From Nocardia pseudovaccinii NBRC 100343 (GTDB lineage Bacteria; Actinomycetota; Actinomycetes; Mycobacteriales; Mycobacteriaceae), in the NCBI RefSeq assembly GCF_001613225.1, contig NZ_BDBY01000176.1, positions 1-58,806 of the forward strand: DNA of 58,806 nucleotides, given 5' to 3'. The first letter of the stretch is position 1; every line of letters begins with the position of its first letter. This document shows, piece by piece, positions 8,205 to 19,145 of this stretch. The notes beneath the pieces are model-generated. The model worked only from the letters and a program-made list of their open reading frames with translations. It had not been told where the DNA came from and did no database searches. A program made the position numbers and the translations under genes.

Positions 8205-9416
8205 CTAACCTACTCGGACTTCTTCTCCGCGAATCCATACCGGTACGGATTCGACCCTTCGAACTAGGGCTCCCGCGCATTTAACCCATGCAGCGCCCGC
8301 ATCGAGCCGAATATCGGGAAAGGCATCCATAAGTGCTTCGAGAGACAATCGCGCTTCGATGCGCGCCAATGGTGCGCCGATGCACGTATGGATTCCCCTT
8401 CCGAAGGCGAGGTGCGCCGCGGCGCTGGTCCGATCCACCCGATATGTCCGGGAATCGTCTCCCCATCGATTCTCATCGTGATTCGCGGATTGGATATTCA
8501 GGTAGACCTTTTTGCCCGCGGGAATCGAACATCCCCCGAGAGTGACATCTGCCAGCGCGGTGCGGACCATGAACTGAGCTGGCGAATCCATGCGCAGCGA
8601 CTCCTCGATCGCATTGGGCAACAACGATCGGTCAGCGACGACCGCCTCCCACTGACTGCGATTCTCAAGGAGCCGAAAAAGGCAATTGGTGATCAGCCCA
8701 CGGGTGGTGTCGGTAGCGGCAACGACGAGTAGAAAGAGGTGGCACACGACCTCGGGTGTGGACATCTCCACTTCACCGGATTCCGCGAAGCACAGGTTGT
8801 CCAGCACATCCTCGTGACGGTGCTCGGGATGAGCGCGCCGCTCCTGCACCAGCTGTGCCAGAAATCCGTTCAGTGAAGCGAACTCGGGCAGGTTGTGCAC
8901 GGGTTCTGGAATGACACGAACGATGCCGTCGGACCACTCTTGGACCTCATGCCACCTAGGCTTCGGGATTCCGATCAGCGCGTACACGACGGCAGCCGGG
9001 ATGAAGCGTACGTAATCCGCGTACAGATCAACGCGACCCGAGTTAGGAAGCGCGCCGACAGCGGTGTTGACGATGTCCTCGACCTTCGGTGTGAGCTTGC
9101 GAAGCTGCGCCGGCGCCAAGCTCTTCAGCAACCTGGTTCGCAATGCTGTGTGCTCCGGCGGGTCTGCGGCAGTCAGAACGGTGAAAGGTAGCTGCACATC
9201 CTCGGTCCCGACCGAGGCATTACCACGGTTGGAGTAATTCGTCGTATCGTCGAACACCGCCCGGACTATGTCGTCAGCATTCACCGCGTATAGGTGATCG
9301 TTAACCTTTCCTACCGGGCATACCTTCCGGGATACCTGCATGAATTCGTCGGGGTCGGCGATGTGCAACGGATTCAACGGATCGAAGAACTCTTCCGAGT
9401 CAATAGGCTTTGTCAC
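8205..9416 (-). CDS. Cytochrome P450 (bacterial class I type), copy 1
   Basis: A 403-residue soluble P450. The I-helix reads VVAATDTTRGL (acid-alcohol pair present), the ExxR motif is EESLR, and the haem-binding loop is FGRGIHTCIGAPLAR with the proximal cysteine. It is a close paralogue of the P450 at 50885-52090; both open with a similar SEEFFDPLNP/SDEFFNPLNP segment. Start is GTG at 9414-9416 with GAAGGGG upstream. No ferredoxin or reductase gene is adjacent, unlike copy 2, so electrons must come from elsewhere. Being in one operon with a MetE-like protein and divergent from the C1 operon suggests, by inference only, a role in removing or handling a methyl group. Confidence 0.9.
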   Translation of the reverse strand: MTKPIDSEEFFDPLNPLHIADPDEFMQVSRKVCPVGKVNDHLYAVNADDIVRAVFDDTTNYSNRGNASVGTEDVQLPFTVLTAADPPEHTALRTRLLKSLAPAQLRKLTPKVEDIVNTAVGALPNSGRVDLYADYVRFIPAAVVYALIGIPKPRWHEVQEWSDGIVRVIPEPVHNLPEFASLNGFLAQLVQERRAHPEHRHEDVLDNLCFAESGEVEMSTPEVVCHLFLLVVAATDTTRGLITNCLFRLLENRSQWEAVVADRSLLPNAIEESLRMDSPAQFMVRTALADVTLGGCSIPAGKKVYLNIQSANHDENRWGDDSRTYRVDRTSAAAHLAFGRGIHTCIGAPLARIEARLSLEALMDAFPDIRLDAGAAWVKCAGALVRRVESVPVWIRGEEVRVG

Positions 9417-9461
9417 GGCACCCCTTCTGCTTCCTCAAACCTGTCGGCCTGCCGTACTTGT

Positions 9462-9550
9462 CACACCTCCGCTAGGTGTCACGTATCGACGCTAGGCGGC
9501 CGGACGGGCCAGTGGAAGGTGTATTCCGTTTTCCACAAACAGCTTTGTGG
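9462..9550. promoter_or_regulatory. Two inverted repeats in the divergent P450/metV promoter region
   Basis: The intergenic region between the P450 start (9416) and the metV-like gene holds two short palindromes. One is ACACCT-5 bases-AGGTGT at about 9464-9480. The other is perfect: CCACAAA, CAGC, TTTGTGG at 9533-9550. Either could be an operator for the PucR protein at 20922-22193 or another regulator; no binding consensus is known to me for this case. Confidence 0.45.
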
Positions 9551-9686
9551 CGGCCCAACAAAGGTTGATGGCGTCGGCACAATTCCGCAGTAGTCGGTTT
9601 TGGTTGCCAGCCCGATGAATCCGCCCCCCGCTGTCCGTACCGTCAATGTTGGAAAGGCTCGATACCGGGCCGATAGTGAGGTGGAC

Positions 9687-10220
9687 GTGAAAAAATCAGT
9701 TCCCCGCGCCGGGTGGGTCAAACCGTTTCCACCGCGGGTCTCCGCTGCGTTTTCCTACCGGATGCACACGCTCCTGGCCACCAACCATGCGTACCGATGG
9801 CTGGCGACTCGACTCGAGCGCGCACCGCGCGCCTATCGCGCGTTCACCGCGGTCGAACGTGCCTCGAAGGAACGTCTATACGGATGCCGGATGTGTGGGC
9901 AGTGCGCCCTGCCAACGACCGGCTACGCGTGCCCCATGACCTGCCCCAAGCAACTACGTAACGGGCCCTGCGGCGGCGTATTTCCGGACGGACGCTGCGA
10001 GGTACAACCGGAGATGCGGTGCGTATGGGTCATCGCACACGAGCGCGCCACGCGCGCGGGTCATGGCAGCGACCTCAATCTCCTGCAGCGGCCCGTGGAC
10101 CACCGCGAACACAACCGCAGCTCATGGGTCAATTACTGGCTCGGCCGCGACGACGCGCTCGCAACGCCTCAACAGCCTCGCCCACGCCTGCCAATTGCAA
10201 AAGAGGAGGCCTCTCGATGA
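9687..10220 (+). CDS. metV: MetV-like zinc-binding protein (MTHFR_C domain)
   Basis: About 177 residues with the cysteine-rich domain found at the end of some methylenetetrahydrofolate reductases and as stand-alone MetV, the partner of MetF in acetogens. From this start the cysteines are C67, C70, C73, C82, C86, C95, C104 and C112, in CRMCGQC, then ACPMTCPK, then NGPCGG and GRCEV. The stop overlaps the metF start (ATGA at 10217-10220), strongly implying a MetV-MetF complex. In acetogens MetV binds zinc and supports electron transfer to MetF; the role in an aerobic actinobacterium is inferred. GTG at 9687 has GTGAGG in front; longer in-frame starts exist at 9615 (ATG) and 9600 (TTG). Confidence 0.8.
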   Translation: MKKSVPRAGWVKPFPPRVSAAFSYRMHTLLATNHAYRWLATRLERAPRAYRAFTAVERASKERLYGCRMCGQCALPTTGYACPMTCPKQLRNGPCGGVFPDGRCEVQPEMRCVWVIAHERATRAGHGSDLNLLQRPVDHREHNRSSWVNYWLGRDDALATPQQPRPRLPIAKEEASR

Positions 10221-11167
10221 TGCCGGCCGACATTTCCACAGGGGGCCTCCGCGACGCGCTCCACGAGGGGCGATTCGCCATCACCGCCGAGCTCAGTCCG
10301 CCGCGAGGCGCCGATGCTCACGCGATCGAGCGCAACGCCGCACATCTGCGTGGTTGGGTCGACGCGGTCAACGTGACCGATAACCAGGGCGCACGTGTAC
10401 GGATGTCCAGCCTCGGCGCGTCCGTGCTGGTGCAGCGGGCCGGCCTGTCGCCGGTCATGCAATTGACGTGCCGGGATCGCAACCGCATGGCACTGCAATC
10501 GGACTTGCTCGCCGCCGGTGCCCTCGGAGTGCCCCACGTAGTCCTGCTCACCGGTGATCACCCGCGCGCGGGCGACCATCCGGAGGCGAAACCGGTATTC
10601 GACCTCGATGGCGTACAACTCACCTGGCTGGCCAGGACGTTGCGCGATGAGGGTGTGATGGCCTCCGGCGGAGAGCTCACCGTCCGTCCGCAGTGGATGG
10701 TGGGGACAGTCGAGAATCCGTTCTCGCCACCGTTGTCCTTACGGGCCGACCGGTTGGCGAAGAAAGTCGCTGCGGGAGCCGAATTCGTGCAAACCCAGTA
10801 CGTCTTCGACATTGATGTGTTCGCACAGTGGATGTCACGTCTGCGGGACATGGGAGTCACTGAGCGGTGCGCGGTACTCGCGGGCGTCGGGCCGATCCGG
10901 TCCCTTCGGATGCTGGAGTTCCTGCGCACGAGCGTGCCGGGGGTGGTCGTGCCGGCGGATGTCGACCACAGGCTGCGCGGCGTGCCCGCCGATCGGGTCG
11001 CTGACGAGGGAATTCAGTTGTGCGCGGAGACAATCGCGCGGCTCGCCGAGATTCCCGGGGTCGCCGGGGTGCATGTGATGGCGTTCGGGTTCGAGCGTGG
11101 GGTGCCGGAAATTCTGGAGCGCGCCGGCTTCGGCCGGAGGGTCCCGGCGGCGGCGAAGGAGGGGTGA
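10217..11167 (+). CDS. metF: Methylenetetrahydrofolate reductase (MetF family)
   Basis: A 316-residue FAD-dependent MTHFR barrel. Family features are ITAELSPPRGAD near the N-terminus (the catalytic Glu strand), WVDAVNVTDNQGARVRMSS, LTCRDRNRMALQSDLLAAGA, VVLLTGDHP, and KVAAGAEFVQTQYVFDIDVF. It interconverts 5,10-methylene-THF and 5-methyl-THF. In standard metabolism it makes methyl-THF. Clustering with folD and purU matches the metF2-folD-purU arrangement of chloromethane utilisers, where the flux is oxidative. Strong Shine-Dalgarno (GAGGAGG, 10203-10209). A second MetF domain occurs in the fusion at 19120-20925. Confidence 0.88.
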   Translation: MMPADISTGGLRDALHEGRFAITAELSPPRGADAHAIERNAAHLRGWVDAVNVTDNQGARVRMSSLGASVLVQRAGLSPVMQLTCRDRNRMALQSDLLAAGALGVPHVVLLTGDHPRAGDHPEAKPVFDLDGVQLTWLARTLRDEGVMASGGELTVRPQWMVGTVENPFSPPLSLRADRLAKKVAAGAEFVQTQYVFDIDVFAQWMSRLRDMGVTERCAVLAGVGPIRSLRMLEFLRTSVPGVVVPADVDHRLRGVPADRVADEGIQLCAETIARLAEIPGVAGVHVMAFGFERGVPEILERAGFGRRVPAAAKEG

Positions 11168-11171
11168 GATC

Positions 11172-12608
11172 ATGCTCATCGACTTTCGGCCGCATGCGCG
11201 GCTGCGCCGCGAGCAGCCCGAGGACTGCTTCGAGGCGTCGATTGTCCCGGTCGTGACCGCGCTGAAGGGCAGTTCGACGGAATTGTCGAAGGTGCGCGTG
11301 GTGGGCGATTGGGTGCACTACCGCAACAACTTCCGTGATGTCGTCGACATCCGTCCGATCTTGCCCGGCGAGGACTTCGAGATCGCCGTCGACGTGCGGC
11401 GGGCGAACTCCTCGTCTATCGGCGAGTTGACGTCGACGCTGTTGTCCCGGCAACCGGACCGGGTCTTCCTCGAGGAGTGGGGTACCGGCACCGAAAGCCT
11501 TGTCTGGCGGTTCAACGCCCTGTACTGGTCTGCCCTGGACCTGTGGGAGAAGGCAACCGGACGCGGCTACGAGCAGGCACTGCCCGGCGAGGAAAGCGAC
11601 GCCCGCAACCGCGCCGCCGCTGGCGAGCTGATTCTCGAACTGTTCGCGGCGTGGGACCGGCTCGGCGCCGATGCAGCGCTACCGGAGCAGCTGTACATAG
11701 TGGAGTTGGGGGTGGGCAACGGTGGCCAGGCCAAGGTGTTCCTGGACGAGTTCCGTGAGCTCGATCGCCGACACGGCAAGGGCTACTACGCGCGTCTGCA
11801 TTACCTGATGTGTGACTACTCCACGCACGTGCTGGACCTGGCGCGGGAGACGGTCGCCGAGCACGCCGAGCGGGTTAGTTCGTTCGCGCTCGACGCGACC
11901 CGGCCTCGCACGTCGCTGGGGTTCATGCAGGGCAAGGCGTTCCTGATCTACATCTCCAACGTCTACGACAACCTGCCCACTGACGAGCTTGCCTACCTGG
12001 GCGGGCGCACGTACCAGGTGCACAGCCGCGCCTACCTGCCCAGTGAGGAGGCTGCAGCCCTGGCCGCATCGGTCTCGGCGAGCGTCGAGGAGCTACCGGG
12101 TTTTGTGCACAAGCTGCTGCGGCTCGGCCCGTCGCTGCTCGCCGATGCGTGCCCCGGCCATTTCCCGGATGTGGAGGCCGCAATCCGGTTCTGGCAGCAG
12201 GCGTGGTCGATTCTGCGGCTGGACGAGCGCTACGTTCCGCTGTCCGGGCTGGATTCCTACACGCTCACAGACTCGTTGACCGGCGAGACGCTGCGGCCGT
12301 TGCTGGAGTCGGGCGCGGACATCCGCATGCATGTCAGCAACGGGGCGCTCGCGAGCTTCGAGGACAGCCTCGCATTGCTGCACCCATTCGGCAAGCTGGT
12401 CTGTCACGACCTGTTCGTCAACGACGTCGGCGATTACCGCACGGCTTTTCGCGGGCCGGGAAAGTACGACGGCTCGGTCGTCAACTGGGTCAACGGTCCG
12501 TTGCTCGCGCACGTCGGCCGACGCCGCGGGTTCGACGTGAACTACGAGCGGTTCCGCCACCGCAATGGCGGAAATATCGTGACGATGACCGCCCAGGCGA
12601 GGGACTGA
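11172..12608 (+). CDS. MidA-like (NDUFAF7-type) SAM-dependent methyltransferase
   Basis: A 478-residue class I SAM methyltransferase. Motif I is YIVELGVGNGGQAKVF (about residues 175-190), followed by LMCDYSTHVL (acidic loop), ALDATRP, and FLIYISNVYDNLP as motif IV. The long insertions and ISNVYDNLP segment resemble the MidA/NDUFAF7 family, some members of which methylate protein arginine. The substrate here is unknown. The C-terminal 70 residues (DYRTAFRGPGKYDGSVVNWV) are also conserved-looking. ATG at 11172 with GAAGGAGG close upstream; two bases separate it from the next gene. Its place between metF and core-metE ties it to methyl transfer. Confidence 0.62.
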   Translation: MLIDFRPHARLRREQPEDCFEASIVPVVTALKGSSTELSKVRVVGDWVHYRNNFRDVVDIRPILPGEDFEIAVDVRRANSSSIGELTSTLLSRQPDRVFLEEWGTGTESLVWRFNALYWSALDLWEKATGRGYEQALPGEESDARNRAAAGELILELFAAWDRLGADAALPEQLYIVELGVGNGGQAKVFLDEFRELDRRHGKGYYARLHYLMCDYSTHVLDLARETVAEHAERVSSFALDATRPRTSLGFMQGKAFLIYISNVYDNLPTDELAYLGGRTYQVHSRAYLPSEEAAALAASVSASVEELPGFVHKLLRLGPSLLADACPGHFPDVEAAIRFWQQAWSILRLDERYVPLSGLDSYTLTDSLTGETLRPLLESGADIRMHVSNGALASFEDSLALLHPFGKLVCHDLFVNDVGDYRTAFRGPGKYDGSVVNWVNGPLLAHVGRRRGFDVNYERFRHRNGGNIVTMTAQARD

Positions 12609-12610
12609 CC

Positions 12611-13681
12611 ATGGGCGAGATATTCGACCAGCTACCCATGCTTCCCACGACAGTGGTGGGGTCATATCCGGTTCCGGAGTGGATGGAGCGGCTCAAGACC
12701 GACTACTTCCGTGGCCGGATCAGCCGCGCGCAGCTCGAAGACGTGCACGAGATGGCCATCAAGGCCACGCTACGAGATCAGGAACTGGCGGGAATCGACA
12801 TCGTCTCCGACGGTGAGCTGCGCCGCGACAACGACATCGACTACTTCCTCGCCGGCCTGCCCGGGGTCGAGATTGCCGACCGGGGGAAACAGTTCTACTT
12901 CGACTACTACGATGCCGACGTCACCGCACCGTTACCGGCCGGGGGTGGTCTGACCTGGCTGGCCGATGATTTCGCGCTCACGGCCTCGCAGACGACAGCG
13001 CCGATCAAGTTCTCGGTCACCGGGCCCTATTCACTGGCCCGCAGAATCCGGAACAAGGCATACCGCAATCAACGCGAGCTGGTACTGGCGGTCGCGAGCC
13101 GCCTCAACGAGGCCGCGCACGCGCTCGCCGAACGAGGCGCCACGTTGCTGCAGATCGACGAACCCTTCCTCGCTGGCTACCCCGCAGACGCCGGGCTCGC
13201 GGTCGAGGCGGTCAATGTCGTCACCGCCGGCATCGACGTGTCGTGGGCGCTGCATGTCTGTTACGGCAACCGGTATGCGCGCCCCTCTTGGGAAGGGCAC
13301 TACGACTTCCTGTTCCCGGCCGTCCTCGAGGCGAATGTCGATCAGCTGGTGCTCGAGTTCGCGCGCAAGGGCTACGCGGACCTGCCGGTACTTGCCAAGT
13401 TCGGCTGGGACCGCAAGGTCGGGCTCGGGGTTGTCGACGTCAAGAGCCAGCAGGTCGAGACCTCCGACGTGGTCGCTGCACGCATACGAGCGGCGCTCGA
13501 GTTGGTGCCGGCCGAGCAGGTCGTGATCAATCCCGACTGCGGGCTGCGCAATCTTTCCGGGCCGGTCGCGCGCGCGAAGCTGGCCGCCATGGTCGGCGGT
13601 GCCGAGCAGGTCCGCCAATCACTTCTTCCTCAACGTGCCGCCGTTCCCATGGCGGCCGATCCGATCACACAAGGAGCCTGA
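12611..13681 (+). CDS. Core-MetE methionine synthase (cobalamin-independent, C-terminal-domain-only)
   Basis: A 356-residue protein equal to the catalytic half of MetE. Zinc ligands are all visible: H215 and C217 in ALHVCYG, E249 in LVLEFAR and C310 in NPDCGLRN. Homocysteine-binding residues are suggested by QIDEP (183-184). It lacks the N-terminal MetE barrel that binds polyglutamyl methyl-THF, as do the core-MetE families reported to work with methyl donors other than folate. Likely reaction: methyl transfer to (or from) homocysteine. ATG at 12611 follows the previous stop by two bases, and metK begins one base after its stop, so coupling is tight. Confidence 0.82.
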   Translation: MGEIFDQLPMLPTTVVGSYPVPEWMERLKTDYFRGRISRAQLEDVHEMAIKATLRDQELAGIDIVSDGELRRDNDIDYFLAGLPGVEIADRGKQFYFDYYDADVTAPLPAGGGLTWLADDFALTASQTTAPIKFSVTGPYSLARRIRNKAYRNQRELVLAVASRLNEAAHALAERGATLLQIDEPFLAGYPADAGLAVEAVNVVTAGIDVSWALHVCYGNRYARPSWEGHYDFLFPAVLEANVDQLVLEFARKGYADLPVLAKFGWDRKVGLGVVDVKSQQVETSDVVAARIRAALELVPAEQVVINPDCGLRNLSGPVARAKLAAMVGGAEQVRQSLLPQRAAVPMAADPITQGA

Positions 13682-13682
13682 C

Positions 13683-14909
13683 GTGACACAGTCTGATCCA
13701 AACGATTTCCTGTTCACCTCGGAGTCGGTGACCGAGGGGCACCCGGACAAGATCGCTGACGCGATCTCCGACGCCGTTCTCGACGCTGCACTGGCGAACG
13801 ACCCGTACTCGCGGGTGGCGTGCGAAACGTTGATCACCACCGGAATGGTCGTACTAGCCGGGGAGATCACCACCCCACAGCAACTAGACTACACGCAGAT
13901 CGTGCGCGACACCGTTACCCGGATCGGCTACGACCGCGGCGACTACGGCTTCGACGGGCACCATTGCGCCGTACTCGTCGCGTTGGACAAGCAGTCGCCC
14001 GATATCGCGCAGGGCGTGGATCAGGCGTTCGAGAACCGTGGCGGCTCGGGAGATACATTCGACCTCGCGGGCGCGGGCGACCAAGGCATGATGTTCGGCT
14101 ACGCCACCGACGAGACCCCCGAATATATGCCGATGCCCATCGCCCTGGCGCACCGGCTCTCCCGGCGTCTGGCCGCTGTGCGCAAAGACGGCACGCTGCC
14201 CTATCTGCGACCCGACGGTAAGACCCAGGTATCGGTCCGCTACTCCGGCGGCGTGCCGGTCGGGGTTCATCAAGTACTGATCTCCACGCAGCATGCGGAA
14301 GAGGCGACCGCAGAGCAGATTCGCGACGACCTCTGGCAGCACGTGGCCACGGCCGAGATACCGGAAGACTTCTACGATCCCGACCAGCTCCGGGCCCATC
14401 TCCTGATCAACCCGACCGGGCGGTTCGTGATCGGTGGACCGGTCGGCGATGCCGGCCTGACGGGGCGGAAGATCATCGTTGACACCTATGGCGGATTCGC
14501 TCGCCACGGCGGCGGCGCCTTCTCCGGCAAAGATCCGTCCAAGGTGGACCGCTCGGCCGCCTACGCGGCCCGCTACGTCGCCAAGAACATCGTGGCGGCC
14601 GGGTTGGCCGCGCGTGCCGAGGTACAGGTCGCCTACGCCATCGGTGTCGCTCGGCCGGTATCGATGCTCATCGACACATTCGGCACCGAGCGAATCGACC
14701 GCACCATCATCGAGAAGCTGGTTGCCGAACACTTCGACCTGCGGCCGGCCGCGTTCCGGTCCTATCTGCAGCTGCATCGGCCCATCTACTCACCGACCTC
14801 GGCCTATGGCCACTTCGGCCGTACCGATGTCGATCTGCCCTGGGAACGCACCGACCGAGCGGCCGCCCTGCGCGAGGCCGCCAGCCTGAAAGAGAAGGAA
14901 TTGGTATGA
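13683..14909 (+). CDS. metK: S-adenosylmethionine synthase
   Basis: A 408-residue MetK that makes SAM from methionine and ATP. Signatures: [20 protein letters not shown] at the N-terminus, [12 protein letters not shown] (ATP-binding), and [20 protein letters not shown] (P-loop-like). GTG start at 13683 with AAGGAGCC upstream; an in-frame ATG upstream lies inside core-metE. Full length, no lesions. A second, housekeeping metK is expected elsewhere in the genome, which would mark this copy as dedicated to the cluster. The stop overlaps ahcY (ATGA at 14906-14909). Confidence 0.96.
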   Translation: MTQSDPNDFLFTSESVTEGHPDKIADAISDAVLDAALANDPYSRVACETLITTGMVVLAGEITTPQQLDYTQIVRDTVTRIGYDRGDYGFDGHHCAVLVALDKQSPDIAQGVDQAFENRGGSGDTFDLAGAGDQGMMFGYATDETPEYMPMPIALAHRLSRRLAAVRKDGTLPYLRPDGKTQVSVRYSGGVPVGVHQVLISTQHAEEATAEQIRDDLWQHVATAEIPEDFYDPDQLRAHLLINPTGRFVIGGPVGDAGLTGRKIIVDTYGGFARHGGGAFSGKDPSKVDRSAAYAARYVAKNIVAAGLAARAEVQVAYAIGVARPVSMLIDTFGTERIDRTIIEKLVAEHFDLRPAAFRSYLQLHRPIYSPTSAYGHFGRTDVDLPWERTDRAAALREAASLKEKELV

Positions 14910-16372
14910 AAGCGCCGAAGACCTATGCCAGTCGGGACGGTATCGAGTTCGCCGTGGCCGACCTCGCCCTCGCCGAGTTCGGGCGCAGGGAGATCCGGCT
15001 CGCCGAGCACGAAATGCCGGGACTGATGGCCCTGCGCCGCGAATTCGCGCAGGCTCGCCCTCTCGACGGCGCGCGGATCGCGGGCTCCCTGCACATGACC
15101 GTGCAGACCGCGGTACTCATCGAAACGCTGGTGGCGCTGGGGGCGGAAGTGCGCTGGGTGTCGTGCAACATCTTCTCCACCCAGGATCACGCGGCCGCCG
15201 CTGTCGTCGTCGGTCCACACGGAACACCCGAGAAGCTCCAGGGGATCCCCGTGTTTGCCTGGAAGGGCGAGACCCTCGAGGAGTACTGGTGGTGCACCGA
15301 GCAACTGTTCGACTTCGGTGAGGGCCTCGGGCCCAACATGATCCTCGACGACGGTGGCGACGCAACCCTGCTCGTGCACAAGGGCGTCGAATACGAGAAG
15401 GCCGGCGTCGTGCCGAGCACCGATGACGACGACCCCGAAGAGTGGAAGGTCGTCCTCGACGTGCTCCGGCGATCGCTGGCGGGGGCTCCGGGAAAGTGGA
15501 CCAAGATCGGTGAGGCGATCCACGGTGTCAGCGAGGAGACGACCACCGGGGTGCACCGGCTCTACCAGCTGGCCGCGCAGGGGGGATTGCTGTTCCCTGC
15601 GATTAACGTCAATGACTCGGTGACCAAGAGCAAGTTCGACAACAAGTACGGCATCCGCCACTCGCTCATCGATGGCCTCAACCGCGGCACCGATGTCCTC
15701 ATCGGCGGGAAAGTCGCGGTCGTCTGCGGATTCGGCGACGTCGGGAAAGGCTCCGCGGAAGCCCTCGCCGGACAGGGCGCGCGGGTGATCGTCACCGAGA
15801 TCGACCCGATCTGCGCGCTGCAAGCGCTGCTGGAGGGCTACCAGATCGCCCGCTTCGACGATGTTGTCGAGACCGCCGACATCGTCATCACCACCACCGG
15901 TAACAAGGACATCGTCACCGCCGAGCACATGAAGCGGATGAAGCACCAGGCCATCGTCGGCAACGTCGGTCACTTCGACAACGAGATCGACATGGCGGGA
16001 CTGGCCCGCATCCCCGGAATCCGCCGGATCACCATCAAGCCGCAGGTCGACGAATGGGTCTTCCCCGACGGCCACAGCGTCATCGTGCTGTCCGAAGGTC
16101 GCCTGCTGAACCTGGGCAATGCTACCGGGCACCCGTCGTTCGTGATGAGCACCAGCTTCGCCAACCAGGTCATCGCCCAGATCGAGCTGTTCACCAAGCA
16201 CGACGAGTACGACAACGAGGTCTACCGACTGCCCAAGGTGCTCGACGAGAAGGTCGCCCGCATCCACGTCAACGCCCTCGGCGGAGACCTCACCATGCTC
16301 ACCAAGGACCAGGCCGAATACATAGGCGTGGATGTCGAGGGGCCATTCAAGTCCGACCACTACCGGTACTAG
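14906..16372 (+). CDS. ahcY: S-adenosylhomocysteine hydrolase (adenosylhomocysteinase)
   Basis: A 488-residue NAD-dependent SAH hydrolase, splitting S-adenosylhomocysteine into homocysteine and adenosine. Visible: substrate-domain segments [16 protein letters not shown] and [16 protein letters not shown], the NAD-binding loop [18 protein letters not shown], and the C-terminal KSDHYRY. Length matches the actinobacterial form. It removes the product of SAM-dependent methyl transfer (for example by the MidA-like protein) and feeds homocysteine to the two homocysteine methyltransferase candidates; adenosine goes to the kinase at 17305. Confidence 0.97.
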   Translation: MKAPKTYASRDGIEFAVADLALAEFGRREIRLAEHEMPGLMALRREFAQARPLDGARIAGSLHMTVQTAVLIETLVALGAEVRWVSCNIFSTQDHAAAAVVVGPHGTPEKLQGIPVFAWKGETLEEYWWCTEQLFDFGEGLGPNMILDDGGDATLLVHKGVEYEKAGVVPSTDDDDPEEWKVVLDVLRRSLAGAPGKWTKIGEAIHGVSEETTTGVHRLYQLAAQGGLLFPAINVNDSVTKSKFDNKYGIRHSLIDGLNRGTDVLIGGKVAVVCGFGDVGKGSAEALAGQGARVIVTEIDPICALQALLEGYQIARFDDVVETADIVITTTGNKDIVTAEHMKRMKHQAIVGNVGHFDNEIDMAGLARIPGIRRITIKPQVDEWVFPDGHSVIVLSEGRLLNLGNATGHPSFVMSTSFANQVIAQIELFTKHDEYDNEVYRLPKVLDEKVARIHVNALGGDLTMLTKDQAEYIGVDVEGPFKSDHYRY

Positions 16373-16383
16373 GTCGATCGCCG

Positions 16384-17292
16384 ATGACGCTCACAGTCGA
16401 AAGACCCAATTCTGCCCCTCGCGGGGGCCAGGAACTCGACGCCGACGTCGGCCGACTGGTCGTGTCCTGTGTGGACGGTCCGGGGATCGTGTCGCGGATC
16501 AGCACGTTCCTGCACCGCCACGGGGCCAACATCGTGCAGTCCGATCAGTACTCCACCGGGGCCGTTGGCGGGCGGTTCTTCCAGCGCATCGAGTTCCACC
16601 TGCCCGGTCTGGCCACTCGGTTGGCCAAGCTGGAACGGGATTTCGCCTCCGAGGTCGCGCACGACCTCGGAGCGGACTTCCGGCTGCGGGAGGCGGCGGC
16701 GGCCACACGTGTGGCGATCTTCGTCTCCCGATACGACCACTGTCTGCTGGACCTGCTGTGGCGCGCCCGCCGAGGTGAACTGCCGATGCGCATCGTGCAA
16801 GTGGTGTCCAACCACAGCGATCTCGCCGCGGATGTCACCTCCTTCGGGGTGCCGTTCCAGCACATTCCCGTCACCAAGCAGACCAAGCCGGAGGCCGAGC
16901 AGCGGCAGCTGGATCTGCTGCGCGGCCGGGTCGACCTCGTCGTGCTCGCCCGGTATATGCAGATCCTCTCCGGCGATTTCCTCGACCGGGTTGGCGTGCC
17001 GGTGATCAACATCCATCACTCGTTCCTGCCTGCCTTCGCCGGCGCCGGACCGTACGAGCGGGCCAAGAAGCGGGGCGTAAAGCTGATCGGCGCCACCGCC
17101 CACTACGCCACAGAGGATCTGGACGAAGGCCCCATCATCGAGCAGGACGTCGTCCGAGTCTCCCACCACGCCGACGTCGCCGAACTCACCCGGCGGGGCG
17201 CCGACATCGAACGCACCGTGCTCGCCCGCGCGACGCAGTGGCACTGCGAGGACCGGGTCCTCGTCGACGGCAATACCACCATCGTCTTCTAG
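16384..17292 (+). CDS. purU: Formyltetrahydrofolate deformylase
   Basis: A 302-residue PurU. An N-terminal ACT domain (RLVVSCVDGPGIVSRISTFL) precedes the formyl transferase-type hydrolase domain, with RYMQILSGDFL, NIHHSFLPAFAGAGPY and HYATEDLDEGPIIEQD carrying the catalytic Asn/His/Asp set. It hydrolyses 10-formyl-THF to formate and THF. In this setting it would release formate from folate-bound C1 units for oxidation by the FDH at the left edge. ATG at 16384 is 11 bases past ahcY. Confidence 0.95.
   Translation: MTLTVERPNSAPRGGQELDADVGRLVVSCVDGPGIVSRISTFLHRHGANIVQSDQYSTGAVGGRFFQRIEFHLPGLATRLAKLERDFASEVAHDLGADFRLREAAAATRVAIFVSRYDHCLLDLLWRARRGELPMRIVQVVSNHSDLAADVTSFGVPFQHIPVTKQTKPEAEQRQLDLLRGRVDLVVLARYMQILSGDFLDRVGVPVINIHHSFLPAFAGAGPYERAKKRGVKLIGATAHYATEDLDEGPIIEQDVVRVSHHADVAELTRRGADIERTVLARATQWHCEDRVLVDGNTTIVF

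Positions 17293-19119
<1,827 letters not shown>

Positions 19120-19145
<26 letters not shown>

Noticed and set aside
13884..14777. 297-codon minus-strand open frame opposite metK
   Set aside because: Shadow of metK, no motif, no ribosome site.
14804..16360. Long open frame (518 codons) on the minus strand opposite ahcY
   Set aside because: Antisense shadow of a confidently identified gene in GC-rich DNA; its composition is low-complexity (V/D/G/H rich) and shows no domain.
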